Assembly (NCBI RefSeq): GCF_008124625.1
Contig: NZ_VNHM01000014.1
Span: 1-64,000 of the forward strand
Source of the DNA: Desulfallas thermosapovorans DSM 6562
GTDB taxonomy: Bacteria; Bacillota; Desulfotomaculia; Desulfotomaculales; Desulfallaceae
DNA: 64,000 nt
Direction of reading: 5' to 3'
Part shown: in pieces, positions 8,264 to 17,295 of the stretch
Numbering within the stretch: the stretch's first letter is position 1
Layout: every line of letters starts with the position of its first letter
Notes under the pieces: generated by a model
What the model was told of the DNA's origin: nothing
What the model saw: the letters and a program-made list of their open reading frames with translations, nothing else
Database searches by the model: none
Made by a program: the position numbers and the translations under genes

Positions 8264-8926
8264 ATGCATTTTAAATAAACCCAGGGCAATGAGTATAAAA
8301 CCGGGCAGCGTGGCTATTTTTTGGTTTAGACCTCTATTTCCGGCGCTCATGCCGGCCAGCAGGCCCAGGTAGGTGAGCATGAAATGTCCCAGGCCCACCA
8401 TCAGGGCAGTGTATAGTATGTTAAAGCCCAGCATGGATACGGCAAACCCGGCGGCGAATGCATCCATGGCCAGGGCCAGGCCCAGCAATACCGCCTCCCG
8501 GCCTGAAATTACACCGGAACGGTCCAGGTCGGCCCGGTAGGGTTCCCGCAATATTTGAATAACCAGTCCCAGCGAGCGGATATGGATCTGTATTACCGGG
8601 TCGGGTATATCAGCTTCTTTTTCCGTTTCCATTTCTGGTTTGGCCCGGGCTTTTTTACGGTTTTCCTGTAAGGATTGTATCAGCACCCATATGCCGATGG
8701 ACATTAAAATAACCCCGCCCAGTCTGTGGGCAAAGGTTGCGGAGAAGTAACCGGCTACTGTATTGCCCAGCACCATAGAAACGGCGATGGCTGTCATGGA
8801 CATGATACTGATAATGGCCAGCGATGTGACGGGCAGCTTTATATTGCGTACACCGTAAGCCACGCCCGCTGCAAAGGAGTCCATGTTCAGCGCCAGCGCA
8901 AACACTGCCAGAGCTAAAAGCTCCAT
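8261..8926 (-). CDS. ytaF: Sporulation membrane protein YtaF (MntP/DUF204-like)
   Basis: 221 residues with six hydrophobic segments in two similar halves. Both halves hold the signature of this family: NMDSFAAGVAYGVR near residue 14 and AMDAFAAGFAVS near residue 150. The family is related to manganese exporters (MntP), and YtaF is the sporulation-associated branch. An ATG at 8926 is preferred over a more upstream start because a GGGGGG run lies just upstream. It sits between mutM and coaE as in related genomes. The exact substrate is unknown. Confidence 0.88.
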   Translation of the reverse strand: MELLALAVFALALNMDSFAAGVAYGVRNIKLPVTSLAIISIMSMTAIAVSMVLGNTVAGYFSATFAHRLGGVILMSIGIWVLIQSLQENRKKARAKPEMETEKEADIPDPVIQIHIRSLGLVIQILREPYRADLDRSGVISGREAVLLGLALAMDAFAAGFAVSMLGFNILYTALMVGLGHFMLTYLGLLAGMSAGNRGLNQKIATLPGFILIALGLFKMH

Positions 8927-9031
8927 TTGACTTTCCCCCCTTGTCGCCATAAATTTTGCTCTTCTCAATACTATGGCGGGGAAAGTCGAAGTGTGCATGA
9001 GTGCGCCGGGTGCGCGTGGACTAATGTGTGG

Positions 9032-9862
9032 CTATTGTTTCCGCTGGCAGGCGGGGCAGAAGTAAGAGCTGCGACCGCTTACTTTCATACGGGCAATGGT
9101 GGTGCCGCAATGGGGACAGGGGAGGCCTTCGCGGTTGTATACCCGCAGCAGTTTCTGGTAGTTACCCTTTCGCCCGTCACCGTCCACGTAGTCCCGGAAG
9201 GATGTGCCCCGGTTTTGGATCCCTTCCCGAAGCACTTCAATGATGGAGTGGTACAGGTTGGCTATCTCCCGGGGGGACAGCGAATTGGCTATGCGCATGG
9301 GATGAAGACGGGCCCGGTGCAGGGCTTCATCGGCGTATATATTGCCCAACCCGGCAATAAAGGTTTGATCCAGCAACAGCGTTTTTAGGCGAACCCGTTT
9401 GCGTTTAAGCTCCCGGCGTAATAAGTTCCTGGTGAAATCCTTCTCTAAAGGCTCTGGCCCCAGGTCCTTGAGCCCTTTCACCTGGTTTAATGCCTGCTTG
9501 GGGGCCAACTGGATACGCCCGAATTGACGCATATCCGCAAAACGCAGTTGGTTGCCGTTGCTCAGCGAAAAGATGACGTGGGTATGCCTGGGCAGCGGCT
9601 CGCCCGGTGCAGCATAGATTAGCCGGCCGGTCATGCGCAGGTGAATAATCAGTACTTTGTCGCTGCTTAAATATAGCAGCAGATACTTGCCGCGCCTTCC
9701 CAGACCGGTAATTTTGCGTCCTTTGATTTGTGCGCCAAATTCCTGGGGAGAGGGTTCCCGGATGATTTTGGGCATGGCTATATCCACACTATCAATGGTT
9801 AGCCCGGTTAATTTGAGTTCCAGGGTTCTTTTTACTGTTTCAACTTCCGGTAATTCAGGCAT
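9032..9862 (-). CDS. mutM: Formamidopyrimidine-DNA glycosylase
   Basis: 276 residues. A base-excision repair enzyme removing 8-oxoguanine and formamidopyrimidines. The N-terminal Pro-Glu catalytic pair is intact (MPELPEVETVKR), which fixes the start at the second ATG. It has GRRGKYLLLYL with the conserved lysine, GLGNIYADEALH (helix-two-turn-helix) and a C-terminal zinc finger (CPHCGTT, CPAC). The 5' end nearly touches the polA stop, so they share an operon. Confidence 0.96.
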   Translation of the reverse strand: MPELPEVETVKRTLELKLTGLTIDSVDIAMPKIIREPSPQEFGAQIKGRKITGLGRRGKYLLLYLSSDKVLIIHLRMTGRLIYAAPGEPLPRHTHVIFSLSNGNQLRFADMRQFGRIQLAPKQALNQVKGLKDLGPEPLEKDFTRNLLRRELKRKRVRLKTLLLDQTFIAGLGNIYADEALHRARLHPMRIANSLSPREIANLYHSIIEVLREGIQNRGTSFRDYVDGDGRKGNYQKLLRVYNREGLPCPHCGTTIARMKVSGRSSYFCPACQRKQ

Positions 9863-9864
9863 GT

Positions 9865-12492
9865 TCACGGCACCTTTCTAACGTCATACCAGTTGGGGCC
9901 CAGTTTTAGATCCACCACCAGAGGCACGTCCAGATGTAGGGCGTTCTCCATGTATTCCCTGACCAGTTTTTTAACCTCGGTAAGTTCATCCGGGGGAACG
10001 TCGAATATCAGCTCGTCGTGCACCTGTAAAATCATCTTTGTGGCCATGTGTCGTCTCTTAAGTTCACCATGTATTCTTACCATTGCCAGCTTTATTATGT
10101 CCGCGGCGCTTCCCTGGATAGGGGTATTGATGGCCGTGCGTTCGCCAAAGGCCCGGGTTACCCGGTTACGGCTTACAATATCCGGCAGGTAGCGGCGGCG
10201 GTTGAGCAGCGTAGTGGTGTATCCTTTTTCCCGGGCCTCGGATATTTTACGGTCGATAAATTCTTTGACCCCGGAGTAACGCTCAAAGTAGCTGCGGATA
10301 TATTTGCCCGCCTCGGCCCGGGGTACCTTGATATCCCGGGACAGGCCATAATCGCTGATACCGTACACAATACCGAAGTTTACCGCTTTGGCCCGGCTAC
10401 GCATTTCCGGTGTTACCTGTTCCATGGGTACATTAAACACCTCGGCGGCTGTGCGGGTATGGATATCCTGCCCTTTTTTAAACGCGCCGATCAGGTTGGC
10501 ATCCCCGGACATGTGTGCCAGAATGCGCAGCTCAATTTGCGAGTAATCCGCAGTCAGGATCAGATTACCCGGACGGTGGGGGACAAATACCTTCCTTATC
10601 CTGCGCCCTTCTTCCAACCGGATAGGGATGTTTTGTAAATTGGGATTTGAGCTGGACAGCCTGCCGGTGGCGGTCACATCCTGGTGAAAGGTGGTGTGAA
10701 TCCGGCCGCTGGTGGGGTTAATCAGGCCGAACAGCCCGTCGATATAAGTTGATTTAAGTTTGGCCAACTGGCGATAAGCCAAAATTTTATCCACGATAGC
10801 GTGGTTTGGAGCCAGTTCCTCCAGTACCGAGGCATCGGTAGAAAAACCGGTTTTGGTTTTCTTAATTACCGGCAGCCCCATTTTATTGAATAATATGTCA
10901 CCCAGCTGTTTAGGTGAGTTGATATTGAATTCCTCACCGGCCAGACGGTAGATTTCCAACACCAGGCCCTCGATTTGCCGGCCGGTTTCTTCAGCCATAT
11001 TGCATAATATTTGGGGGTCTACAGCTACCCCTTCCATTTCCATATCCGCCAGTACCGTCACCAGCGGCAACTCCACTTCGTAGTACAACCGGTCCATACC
11101 GGTTTCCACCAGTTTTTGCTGCAGGAGCTGTTTAAGCTGCCACAGAGTGTCCACCCGGGCCGCTGTGGCGGCTTCACCTCCGGTGGGTAAAACCAATTGC
11201 AGGTACTGCAGGGCCAAATCCGCCAGTGAATTTTGGGACATGCTGGGATTAAGCAGGTAAGCGGCCAGTTGGGCATCAAAATCAAGATTCCTTAGTGTAC
11301 GGTTATGACGATGCAGCAGCCACAACACCTCTTTACCGTCGGCGCAGATTACTTTTACCCGGGGGTCGGAGCAAATATCGGCTACAAGGTCCAGCGCTGC
11401 GACTTGTTCCTTTACCGGTAGAAGGTATGTTGTACCAACGGGGGAGATGGACAGGGCCGCATAATTAATTCCTGCTTCCCGGGTGCCGGAAAGATCCAGT
11501 GCCACCATGCCGGAGGCAATACAATTACTCCTTATTTGACTTAATTTCTCCTCAGATGACACCCGTCGATATTTAGCACAATATGTCTTGAGTTCGTCCT
11601 GGCCGTTCTTATTATCTTCCAGGCCAGCTTTATTGATGATGTTATGGACAAGAGTCTTAAATTCCAGTTTGCTAAAAATATCCAGCAGGGCCGGGTAATC
11701 CGGCCCCGGCCATTTAAACTGTTCCATATCCATATTTAACGGCACACGGCGGTCAATGGTAGCAAGTTTTTTAGATAGCTGCGCCAGATCCCGGTGTTCT
11801 ATTATTTTGTTTCGCCAGCGGGTGGGTAACTTATTGGCTTCGGCAATTACGTTCTCAATGGTGCCGTATTCCTGAATCAGCTTAAGAGCTGTTTTTTCGC
11901 CGATGCCCGGCACGCCGGGAATATTATCGGAAGTGTCTCCCATTAATCCTTTTATATCAATGATTTGTGGCGGGCTGACCCCGTAACGGTCCCAGACCCG
12001 TCCTTCATCATATTCCTCCATTTCGGTTATGCCCTTCTTAGTTAGAAGCACCCGTACCCGGGGTGAAACCAGTTGCAGGGCGTCCCGGTCTCCGGTTAGT
12101 ACAATTGACTCGATGCCCTTGCCATCGGCAAAGCCGGCGAGGGTACCGATAATATCATCGGCCTCAAAGTTTTCCAGTTCCAGGGTGCAGATACGCATGT
12201 GGTGCAGCACCTCTTTCAGCAGTGGGAACTGGGAACGTAGCTCGGGCGGGGTAGCTTTGCGCTTGGCCTTGTAATCTGTGTAGGTGGCATGCCTAAAGGT
12301 GATTTTGCCTTTGTCAAAGGCCACCGCAATATAGGTTGGTTCTAATTCCCTCAGCACTTTAAAAAGCATATTGGTGAAACCGTACACAGCATTGGTAACT
12401 GTGCCATCACTGGTGGACAGCGGTGGAATGGCATGAAAAGCCCGGTGAACCAAGCTGTTACCATCTATAATTAGAAATTTTTCAGGGGACAT
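9865..12492 (-). CDS. polA: DNA polymerase I
   Basis: 875 residues, normal length. The N-terminal 5'-3' exonuclease/FEN domain (LIIDGNSLVHRAFHA, FEADDIIGTLA, GDTSDNIPGVPGIGEKTA) spans about the first 300 residues. A 3'-5' exonuclease-like domain follows that appears to lack the usual acidic metal ligands, as in many Gram-positive enzymes. The C-terminal polymerase domain is intact: motif A TADYSQIELRILAH, the motif B region RSRAKAVNFGIVYGIS, and motif C LQVHDELIFDVP. It is the first gene of the polA-mutM-ytaF-coaE-SLT minus-strand unit. Confidence 0.96.
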   Translation of the reverse strand: MSPEKFLIIDGNSLVHRAFHAIPPLSTSDGTVTNAVYGFTNMLFKVLRELEPTYIAVAFDKGKITFRHATYTDYKAKRKATPPELRSQFPLLKEVLHHMRICTLELENFEADDIIGTLAGFADGKGIESIVLTGDRDALQLVSPRVRVLLTKKGITEMEEYDEGRVWDRYGVSPPQIIDIKGLMGDTSDNIPGVPGIGEKTALKLIQEYGTIENVIAEANKLPTRWRNKIIEHRDLAQLSKKLATIDRRVPLNMDMEQFKWPGPDYPALLDIFSKLEFKTLVHNIINKAGLEDNKNGQDELKTYCAKYRRVSSEEKLSQIRSNCIASGMVALDLSGTREAGINYAALSISPVGTTYLLPVKEQVAALDLVADICSDPRVKVICADGKEVLWLLHRHNRTLRNLDFDAQLAAYLLNPSMSQNSLADLALQYLQLVLPTGGEAATAARVDTLWQLKQLLQQKLVETGMDRLYYEVELPLVTVLADMEMEGVAVDPQILCNMAEETGRQIEGLVLEIYRLAGEEFNINSPKQLGDILFNKMGLPVIKKTKTGFSTDASVLEELAPNHAIVDKILAYRQLAKLKSTYIDGLFGLINPTSGRIHTTFHQDVTATGRLSSSNPNLQNIPIRLEEGRRIRKVFVPHRPGNLILTADYSQIELRILAHMSGDANLIGAFKKGQDIHTRTAAEVFNVPMEQVTPEMRSRAKAVNFGIVYGISDYGLSRDIKVPRAEAGKYIRSYFERYSGVKEFIDRKISEAREKGYTTTLLNRRRYLPDIVSRNRVTRAFGERTAINTPIQGSAADIIKLAMVRIHGELKRRHMATKMILQVHDELIFDVPPDELTEVKKLVREYMENALHLDVPLVVDLKLGPNWYDVRKVP

Positions 12493-12728
12493 ACGGCACC
12501 TACCTTTTAGTTTTAGATACTGGTTCTATTCAAATATTTTCACCGGATAAGTACAAAATACCTGCTTATGTTAAGCCGTTAATGGACCTGGCATTACCTG
12601 GCATTTATGAAACAAATTTTTTCGTGGCAGGATTTTTTAGTTTAACGGGCGAAGTATGTGTAATCCAGGCACGGTCAGCCAAAGCGCAAAGTACCTTTAA
12701 AGGTTGTCCCCGGGGAGGTAGGTTCAAA

Positions 12729-14183
12729 GTGCCCAAGCGTTTATTGATTTTAGTATGTGCGTTATTGTTTGTATTTAGTTCTTTCAAACCGGCCGAGGCC
12801 GTTGGGGACCTGGAAAATGGCGCTGCCATGGTGCTGGAATTAATGGATTTGATGCATCAATACCACATCAGCAATCCGGATGTTTCGGTTTTGACCAACG
12901 GGGCGATTCAGGGTCTGCTGGACAGCCTGGAAGATCCTTATGCCGATTATTTCAGCGATGAAGAGTTGCGGCAGTTTACTGATGCTATCAATGGTGATCT
13001 GATGGGAGTGGTTGGCATTGAGGTAATGGCCGGCGAGGGATATCCCTTGGTGGTAGGTGTAATACCCGGTACCCCGGCTGCCAGGGGCGGTGTTAAGGCC
13101 GGTGATATTATTGTGGCCATAGACGGGCAAGACATCTCGGGCTGGCCATTGGTTGATGTGGTTGAAAAAATACGCGGCCCCAGTGGTACAAAGGTGGTAC
13201 TTAAGCTTCACCGCGGGGATGTAACTTTGGATATTGAGCTTAGCCGGGCGGATGTCCATGTGCCTTCGGTACAATATGAAATGCTGGCCGGAAAAACGGG
13301 GTATATCAGCGTAGCTTCCTTTGGTTCCAGCACCGGCCGGGAATTTGATGATGCTGTACGCAGGCTCCAAGGGCAAGGTATGGAAAGTTTGATTATTGAT
13401 TTGCGTAATAACGGCGGTGGCTTTGTACTGGAAGCGGTGGATATACTGGATAACTTTCTTGCCGAAAATACACTGGTGGCCAGTATTGTGGACGGCAAGG
13501 GCAATCGGGAGGATATACGCAGCCAGAAAAAGCCTGTAATAACCTCTTTGCCCATGGTGGTTATCGTCAACGACTTAAGTGCCAGTGCCGCTGAAATACT
13601 GGCCGGAGCGCTGCAGGATTATAAAATGGCCACCTTGGTGGGCAATGTAACCTTTGGCAAAGGTGTTGTGCAAACAATTATACCCCTTAGTTCCGGGGGA
13701 GCCCTGAAAATGACGGTATCTAAATATCTGACCCCGGCTGGTAATGATATTGATAAGGTAGGTTTAACTCCGGATCATTATGTTTTTACAAATGAGCTGC
13801 AAAGGGAAGTGGCCTGGCAAATACTGCATCCCGGGGATATACTCCGCTTAACCGTAGAGCCCGGCACGGGCCGGGCGGCTTTAAACGGCCGGGTATTGGA
13901 TTTGGCTATTAATGTTGAGAAACGAGGTAGTATTTACTTGCTGCCGCTTCGCCCGGTGCTGGAAGCGTTGCTATATCAGGTATTCTGGCAGGACGGTGTG
14001 ATCAAGGTTTTATCGGATCAAGGGGAAGTGCTGAGCATAAATCTCAACGGGGATGGTATTGACAGCCGGAATGAAATTATTTTAAAAGGCGGAGTAAGTT
14101 ATCTGACTGAGAATATTTTAAAGCAGTTGAATATTGATATTATTAAGGATGAAAACAAAATCGCTTTAACTAGATTAAAGTGA
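12729..14183 (+). CDS. S41-family carboxyl-terminal processing protease with PDZ domain
   Basis: About 484 residues. A signal peptide (RLLILVCALLFVFSSF...AEA) is followed by a PDZ domain (about residues 90-170; GVVGIEVM, GGVKAGDIIVAIDG). The S41 catalytic core has the nucleophile serine in NDLSASAAEIL and the general-base lysine in GKGVVQT. The last ~110 residues form a stalk-type (copper amine oxidase N-terminal-like) module. A GTG at 12729 is chosen because GGGGAGGT (12713-12720) is 8 nt upstream and the signal peptide begins there; more upstream in-frame starts lack an RBS. It acts outside the membrane. The exact substrate is unknown; CtpA/CtpB-type proteases can act in sporulation signalling. 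Confidence 0.9.
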   Translation: MPKRLLILVCALLFVFSSFKPAEAVGDLENGAAMVLELMDLMHQYHISNPDVSVLTNGAIQGLLDSLEDPYADYFSDEELRQFTDAINGDLMGVVGIEVMAGEGYPLVVGVIPGTPAARGGVKAGDIIVAIDGQDISGWPLVDVVEKIRGPSGTKVVLKLHRGDVTLDIELSRADVHVPSVQYEMLAGKTGYISVASFGSSTGREFDDAVRRLQGQGMESLIIDLRNNGGGFVLEAVDILDNFLAENTLVASIVDGKGNREDIRSQKKPVITSLPMVVIVNDLSASAAEILAGALQDYKMATLVGNVTFGKGVVQTIIPLSSGGALKMTVSKYLTPAGNDIDKVGLTPDHYVFTNELQREVAWQILHPGDILRLTVEPGTGRAALNGRVLDLAINVEKRGSIYLLPLRPVLEALLYQVFWQDGVIKVLSDQGEVLSINLNGDGIDSRNEIILKGGVSYLTENILKQLNIDIIKDENKIALTRLK

Positions 14184-14223
14184 CGGTAATAGTCATTACC
14201 GGTTTATAAGGGAGGTGCTTTGA

Positions 14224-15609
14224 GTGCCGGATAGACAATGCTTGAGCGGTAAAGGAAATAAAGCTGGTATGGGAAATGGACGAAAAGGTAAAGTGATTGA
14301 TATAAATAAATACCGCTGGTATCGTGCAGGGCAGCATCTCCGTACAAAGCTGGCCGAGTTTGCCGACCATGAAATGCTCATGGATGAGGTTGGTATAGCT
14401 AGAGGACTATATTTTAGTGTTATGGATCCGGATTTGGTGGATGAAGAAGACGAATTTTTAATGGAGCGTTTTTTTGAATGGTTCATATTTGATTACCGAA
14501 TTCGCGGTAGAACATTATTGGAGTATGTTAAAATGGCCGGTAGATTTACCGCTGAAGAGAAAGAGCTGCTGGATAGATGGGGTAAAACCAGAAGTTCAAT
14601 ATACCAGGTGGTACAAGTCAGTGATGATGCACATGCCATAACTTTAAACGATTTGATCAACGGCGGTAAGGTGGTGGTCCGGGACCCGGATGTCGTGCGG
14701 GAACTGGTGCCGGGACAGGTTTTGTTTATCAGGGTCTTACCGGTGGGTGATGAATTCGAATTTTCCACCGGCGGGCTAATTCTACCTGCCTATAGCAAAG
14801 ATTACATCATAAGCCGGATCAAGCTGGACGCTCGTCTCTACTGGAGCAAAAAAGGCGGCCAGGGCAAGTGGAGCACTTATCTACAGAGCCGGGCCCACAT
14901 AATTAATGCTTTGGTAATGGAAACAGCGTCCATTGTATGGAGTCTTGAGGAACATTATGAAAAAAACATTGGTGTAAATGCCATTGACCAAGGGGAGCCC
15001 AATCCTCAAGTAGCCCAGCATGTTACCAATTTATTCTTGGATTATTTCTATCACCGCTGGATAAATGAGCCAATGGAAATTTTACAGGGAAGGACACCTC
15101 TTGAGGCTTCCCGTACCAAAGGCGGGCGTAAAAAACTGGAAACACTGCTGCGGGAACTGCTTAAGATTGAAAAAAACAGGGCCCAAAAGGGCGAACCTTA
15201 TTATGATATGTCAAAGGTTTTTAAAAGACTGAATCTTCCCCTTGACGAAAATTCAACCGCTGAGAAAAATAGATCCAAGAATCCACCTTCATCTTCAGGA
15301 GCTGGTAAAGGTTATGCCGATGTTGCCCGGTTGATTAGGAGCGGTTTGACGGAAATGGGTTATCCCTCCAAACAAGTCAGTAAAGCTGAAAAGCTGTGGC
15401 GGGATTACAGCCAGTTGGTCTCTCCGACTTTTAAAAAGCCGGAAACCTGGGCGGCGGCGGTTATTTATGCCGTAGCCAAGGGTACAGGCGATAAACTAGT
15501 AAATCAAAATACTCTGGCCCGGCAGTACAATATATCAGCTTCTGCAATTTCCAGTAACTACAGGAATATTTGTCGCACCTTGCAAATAGATAAAGATGAG
15601 GAAAGGTAG
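14224..15609 (+). CDS. Protein of unknown function with C-terminal cyclin/TFIIB-like helical domain
   Basis: 461 residues. A GTG start at 14224 follows GGAGGT at 14211. Residues ~20-300 form a soluble domain rich in aromatic and acidic residues (ERFFEWFIFDYRIRGRTLLE), resembling uncharacterised Clostridial proteins often labelled SEC-C-like, but without a visible C-terminal zinc motif. A linker precedes a C-terminal ~90-residue helical domain with AAAVIYAVAKG and NQNTLARQYNISASAISSNY. That pattern matches the second half of a TFIIB/cyclin-like repeat followed by a helix-turn-helix. Nucleic-acid binding is an inference. It lies between the S41 protease and dedA. Confidence 0.7.
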   Translation: MPDRQCLSGKGNKAGMGNGRKGKVIDINKYRWYRAGQHLRTKLAEFADHEMLMDEVGIARGLYFSVMDPDLVDEEDEFLMERFFEWFIFDYRIRGRTLLEYVKMAGRFTAEEKELLDRWGKTRSSIYQVVQVSDDAHAITLNDLINGGKVVVRDPDVVRELVPGQVLFIRVLPVGDEFEFSTGGLILPAYSKDYIISRIKLDARLYWSKKGGQGKWSTYLQSRAHIINALVMETASIVWSLEEHYEKNIGVNAIDQGEPNPQVAQHVTNLFLDYFYHRWINEPMEILQGRTPLEASRTKGGRKKLETLLRELLKIEKNRAQKGEPYYDMSKVFKRLNLPLDENSTAEKNRSKNPPSSSGAGKGYADVARLIRSGLTEMGYPSKQVSKAEKLWRDYSQLVSPTFKKPETWAAAVIYAVAKGTGDKLVNQNTLARQYNISASAISSNYRNICRTLQIDKDEER

Positions 15610-15674
15610 CGTAACTTAAAAGGATTTAACGTTATTGCCTTTGGGGGTGTCCGAAACTGGAGTTTATTAATGTA

Positions 15675-16283
15675 GTGCTGGAGTTTTTAACCCATGAGGT
15701 AACCGCATTTATAGCTTCGCTGGGTTACTGGGGTATTGCCCTGGGCATGGCCATTGAAAGCGCTAATATACCTTTACCCAGTGAAGTTATTTTGCCCTTT
15801 GGCGGATACCTGGTTTCCACCGGACGGCTGGATTTTTTCTGGGCCGCTATGGCGGGAACGCTTGGTGGACTGGGGGGATCTATTCTTTCTTATTACATCG
15901 GTTACCGGGGCGGAAGGCCCTTTTTGCTGAAATACGGGCGCTATATAGGCTTTTCTCAGAAACATTTCAACCAGGCCGAAGCATGGTTTCACCGTTATGG
16001 TGAGGCCACAGTTTTTTTTACCAGATTAATGCCTGTAGTTCGTACTTTTATTTCTCTGCCGGCGGGCATTTCAGGCATGAATTTTTTTAAGTTTGTATTT
16101 TATTCCTTTATTGGTTCGCTGCCCTGGTGTTTTTTCCTTACCTATCTGGGCGTGAAGATGGGCGAAAACTGGATGGCTTTAAAGCCCTGGTTCCACCGTT
16201 TTGATTTTGTAATTGTAGCTGTAATTATAGGTGGTTTGCTATGGTGGTTTGTACGCAAAGGACGTAAGCAAAAGGTTCATTAA
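15675..16283 (+). CDS. DedA-family membrane protein
   Basis: 202 residues. The SNARE-associated/DedA domain is clear: ESANIPLPSEVILPFGGYL, then SYYIGYRGG, and the conserved FTRLMPVVRTFISLPAGISGM segment. Four or more membrane segments. DedA proteins are linked to phospholipid (undecaprenyl-phosphate or PE) translocation across the membrane. The start is a GTG at 15675 with a weak GGAG 12 nt upstream. A terminator follows. Confidence 0.9.
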   Translation: MLEFLTHEVTAFIASLGYWGIALGMAIESANIPLPSEVILPFGGYLVSTGRLDFFWAAMAGTLGGLGGSILSYYIGYRGGRPFLLKYGRYIGFSQKHFNQAEAWFHRYGEATVFFTRLMPVVRTFISLPAGISGMNFFKFVFYSFIGSLPWCFFLTYLGVKMGENWMALKPWFHRFDFVIVAVIIGGLLWWFVRKGRKQKVH

Positions 16284-16296
16284 CTTGACACAACTA

Positions 16297-16340
16297 AAAA
16301 TGCGAAGGGGAACAGGGTTGTTCACCTTCGCATTTTTTAT
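16297..16340 (+). terminator. Terminator after dedA
   Basis: AAATGCGAAGG and CCTTCGCATTT form a long stem followed by TTTTATT. The symmetric flanks allow it to serve the converging minus-strand deacetylase gene as well. Confidence 0.85.
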
Positions 16341-16363
16341 TGCGGTTCGTTTCATAATAACCT

Positions 16364-17116
16364 TTAGTCTACAACACCGGGTCCCAATTTAAGCAGTTCA
16401 CTGACGGTTACCAGGCTGTAGCCTTTATCGCGCAGCCCGTCAATCACGGCGGGCAGTGCGGCCGGTGTGCGATCACAGGTGTCGCTGGCGTGCATTAATA
16501 TAATGTCACCGGGACGTACATTTTCCACAACTCGGTTGACGATTTGTTCCACTGATTTATCCTTTTGCCAATCCAGGGAATCATTGCTCCATTTGATGGA
16601 CTTATAACCTAAATCATCTATGGTTTTCCGTACCATATCGTTCCAGTCGCCGTTGGGGGTGCGTATCAGGTTGGGTTCGGCACCGGTCACTTCTTTGATG
16701 GCCTTATGGGCTGTCATTACGTCATTTTTAATCCATTCCGGGTCGTGTTCGCTGTAGTTGACATGTTCGTTGCCGTGACTGGCGATTTCATGCCCTTCGG
16801 CAGCAATCCTTTTTGGAAATTCAGAATGCTTTTGTACCCAAGGGCCGCTTAAAAAGAAGGTTGATTTAACGTCCTTCTCTTTTAAAACGTCCAGTACCGG
16901 TCCCGGCACACGGGTGCCCCAACTGATATCGAAGGTTAACGCCACAACCGGTTTGTCAGTCTGTACTTTATAAATTTCAAAGGGTTTGGGTTCTACATCC
17001 GTGGCTATGGTGTTTTGCTGTAACATCGCCATAAACAGGCCGGCGGTAAAAACCAATAGTGCGCCCAGTAAAAGGTTGCGCTTCATCCTTTTCAGGTTCA
17101 GCAGGTAAATACGCAT
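16364..17116 (-). CDS. Polysaccharide deacetylase, PdaB-like (sporulation)
   Basis: About 250 residues. One N-terminal membrane segment (LLLGALLVFTAGLFMAML) is followed by a NodB homology domain: ALTFDISWG (catalytic Asp), SHGNEHVNY (His ligands SxxxH), RTPNGDWN and LMHASDTCDRT. The domain organisation matches PdaB-type enzymes needed for spore cortex/peptidoglycan modification. The first catalytic block reads TFDISWG, where canonical NodB domains have TFDDG; this is typical for PdaB proteins. The start at 17116 follows GAGGTGAGG. Confidence 0.87.
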   Translation of the reverse strand: MRIYLLNLKRMKRNLLLGALLVFTAGLFMAMLQQNTIATDVEPKPFEIYKVQTDKPVVALTFDISWGTRVPGPVLDVLKEKDVKSTFFLSGPWVQKHSEFPKRIAAEGHEIASHGNEHVNYSEHDPEWIKNDVMTAHKAIKEVTGAEPNLIRTPNGDWNDMVRKTIDDLGYKSIKWSNDSLDWQKDKSVEQIVNRVVENVRPGDIILMHASDTCDRTPAALPAVIDGLRDKGYSLVTVSELLKLGPGVVD

Positions 17117-17295
17117 CGTCCTCACCTCTTTTTTACATTTCACGTTATTAATATGGTATTTCCAGGGAAAGGACGTTATGTTATATTTTTAGCTGTTCTT
17201 TAAAGCAAATTATACCAAAGGCGGTGTTTTGGTTGTTCATTGTGCAAGCGATTAAGGAACTTTATGGTTTTGTGTCCAACTATACAAGGAGGTTT

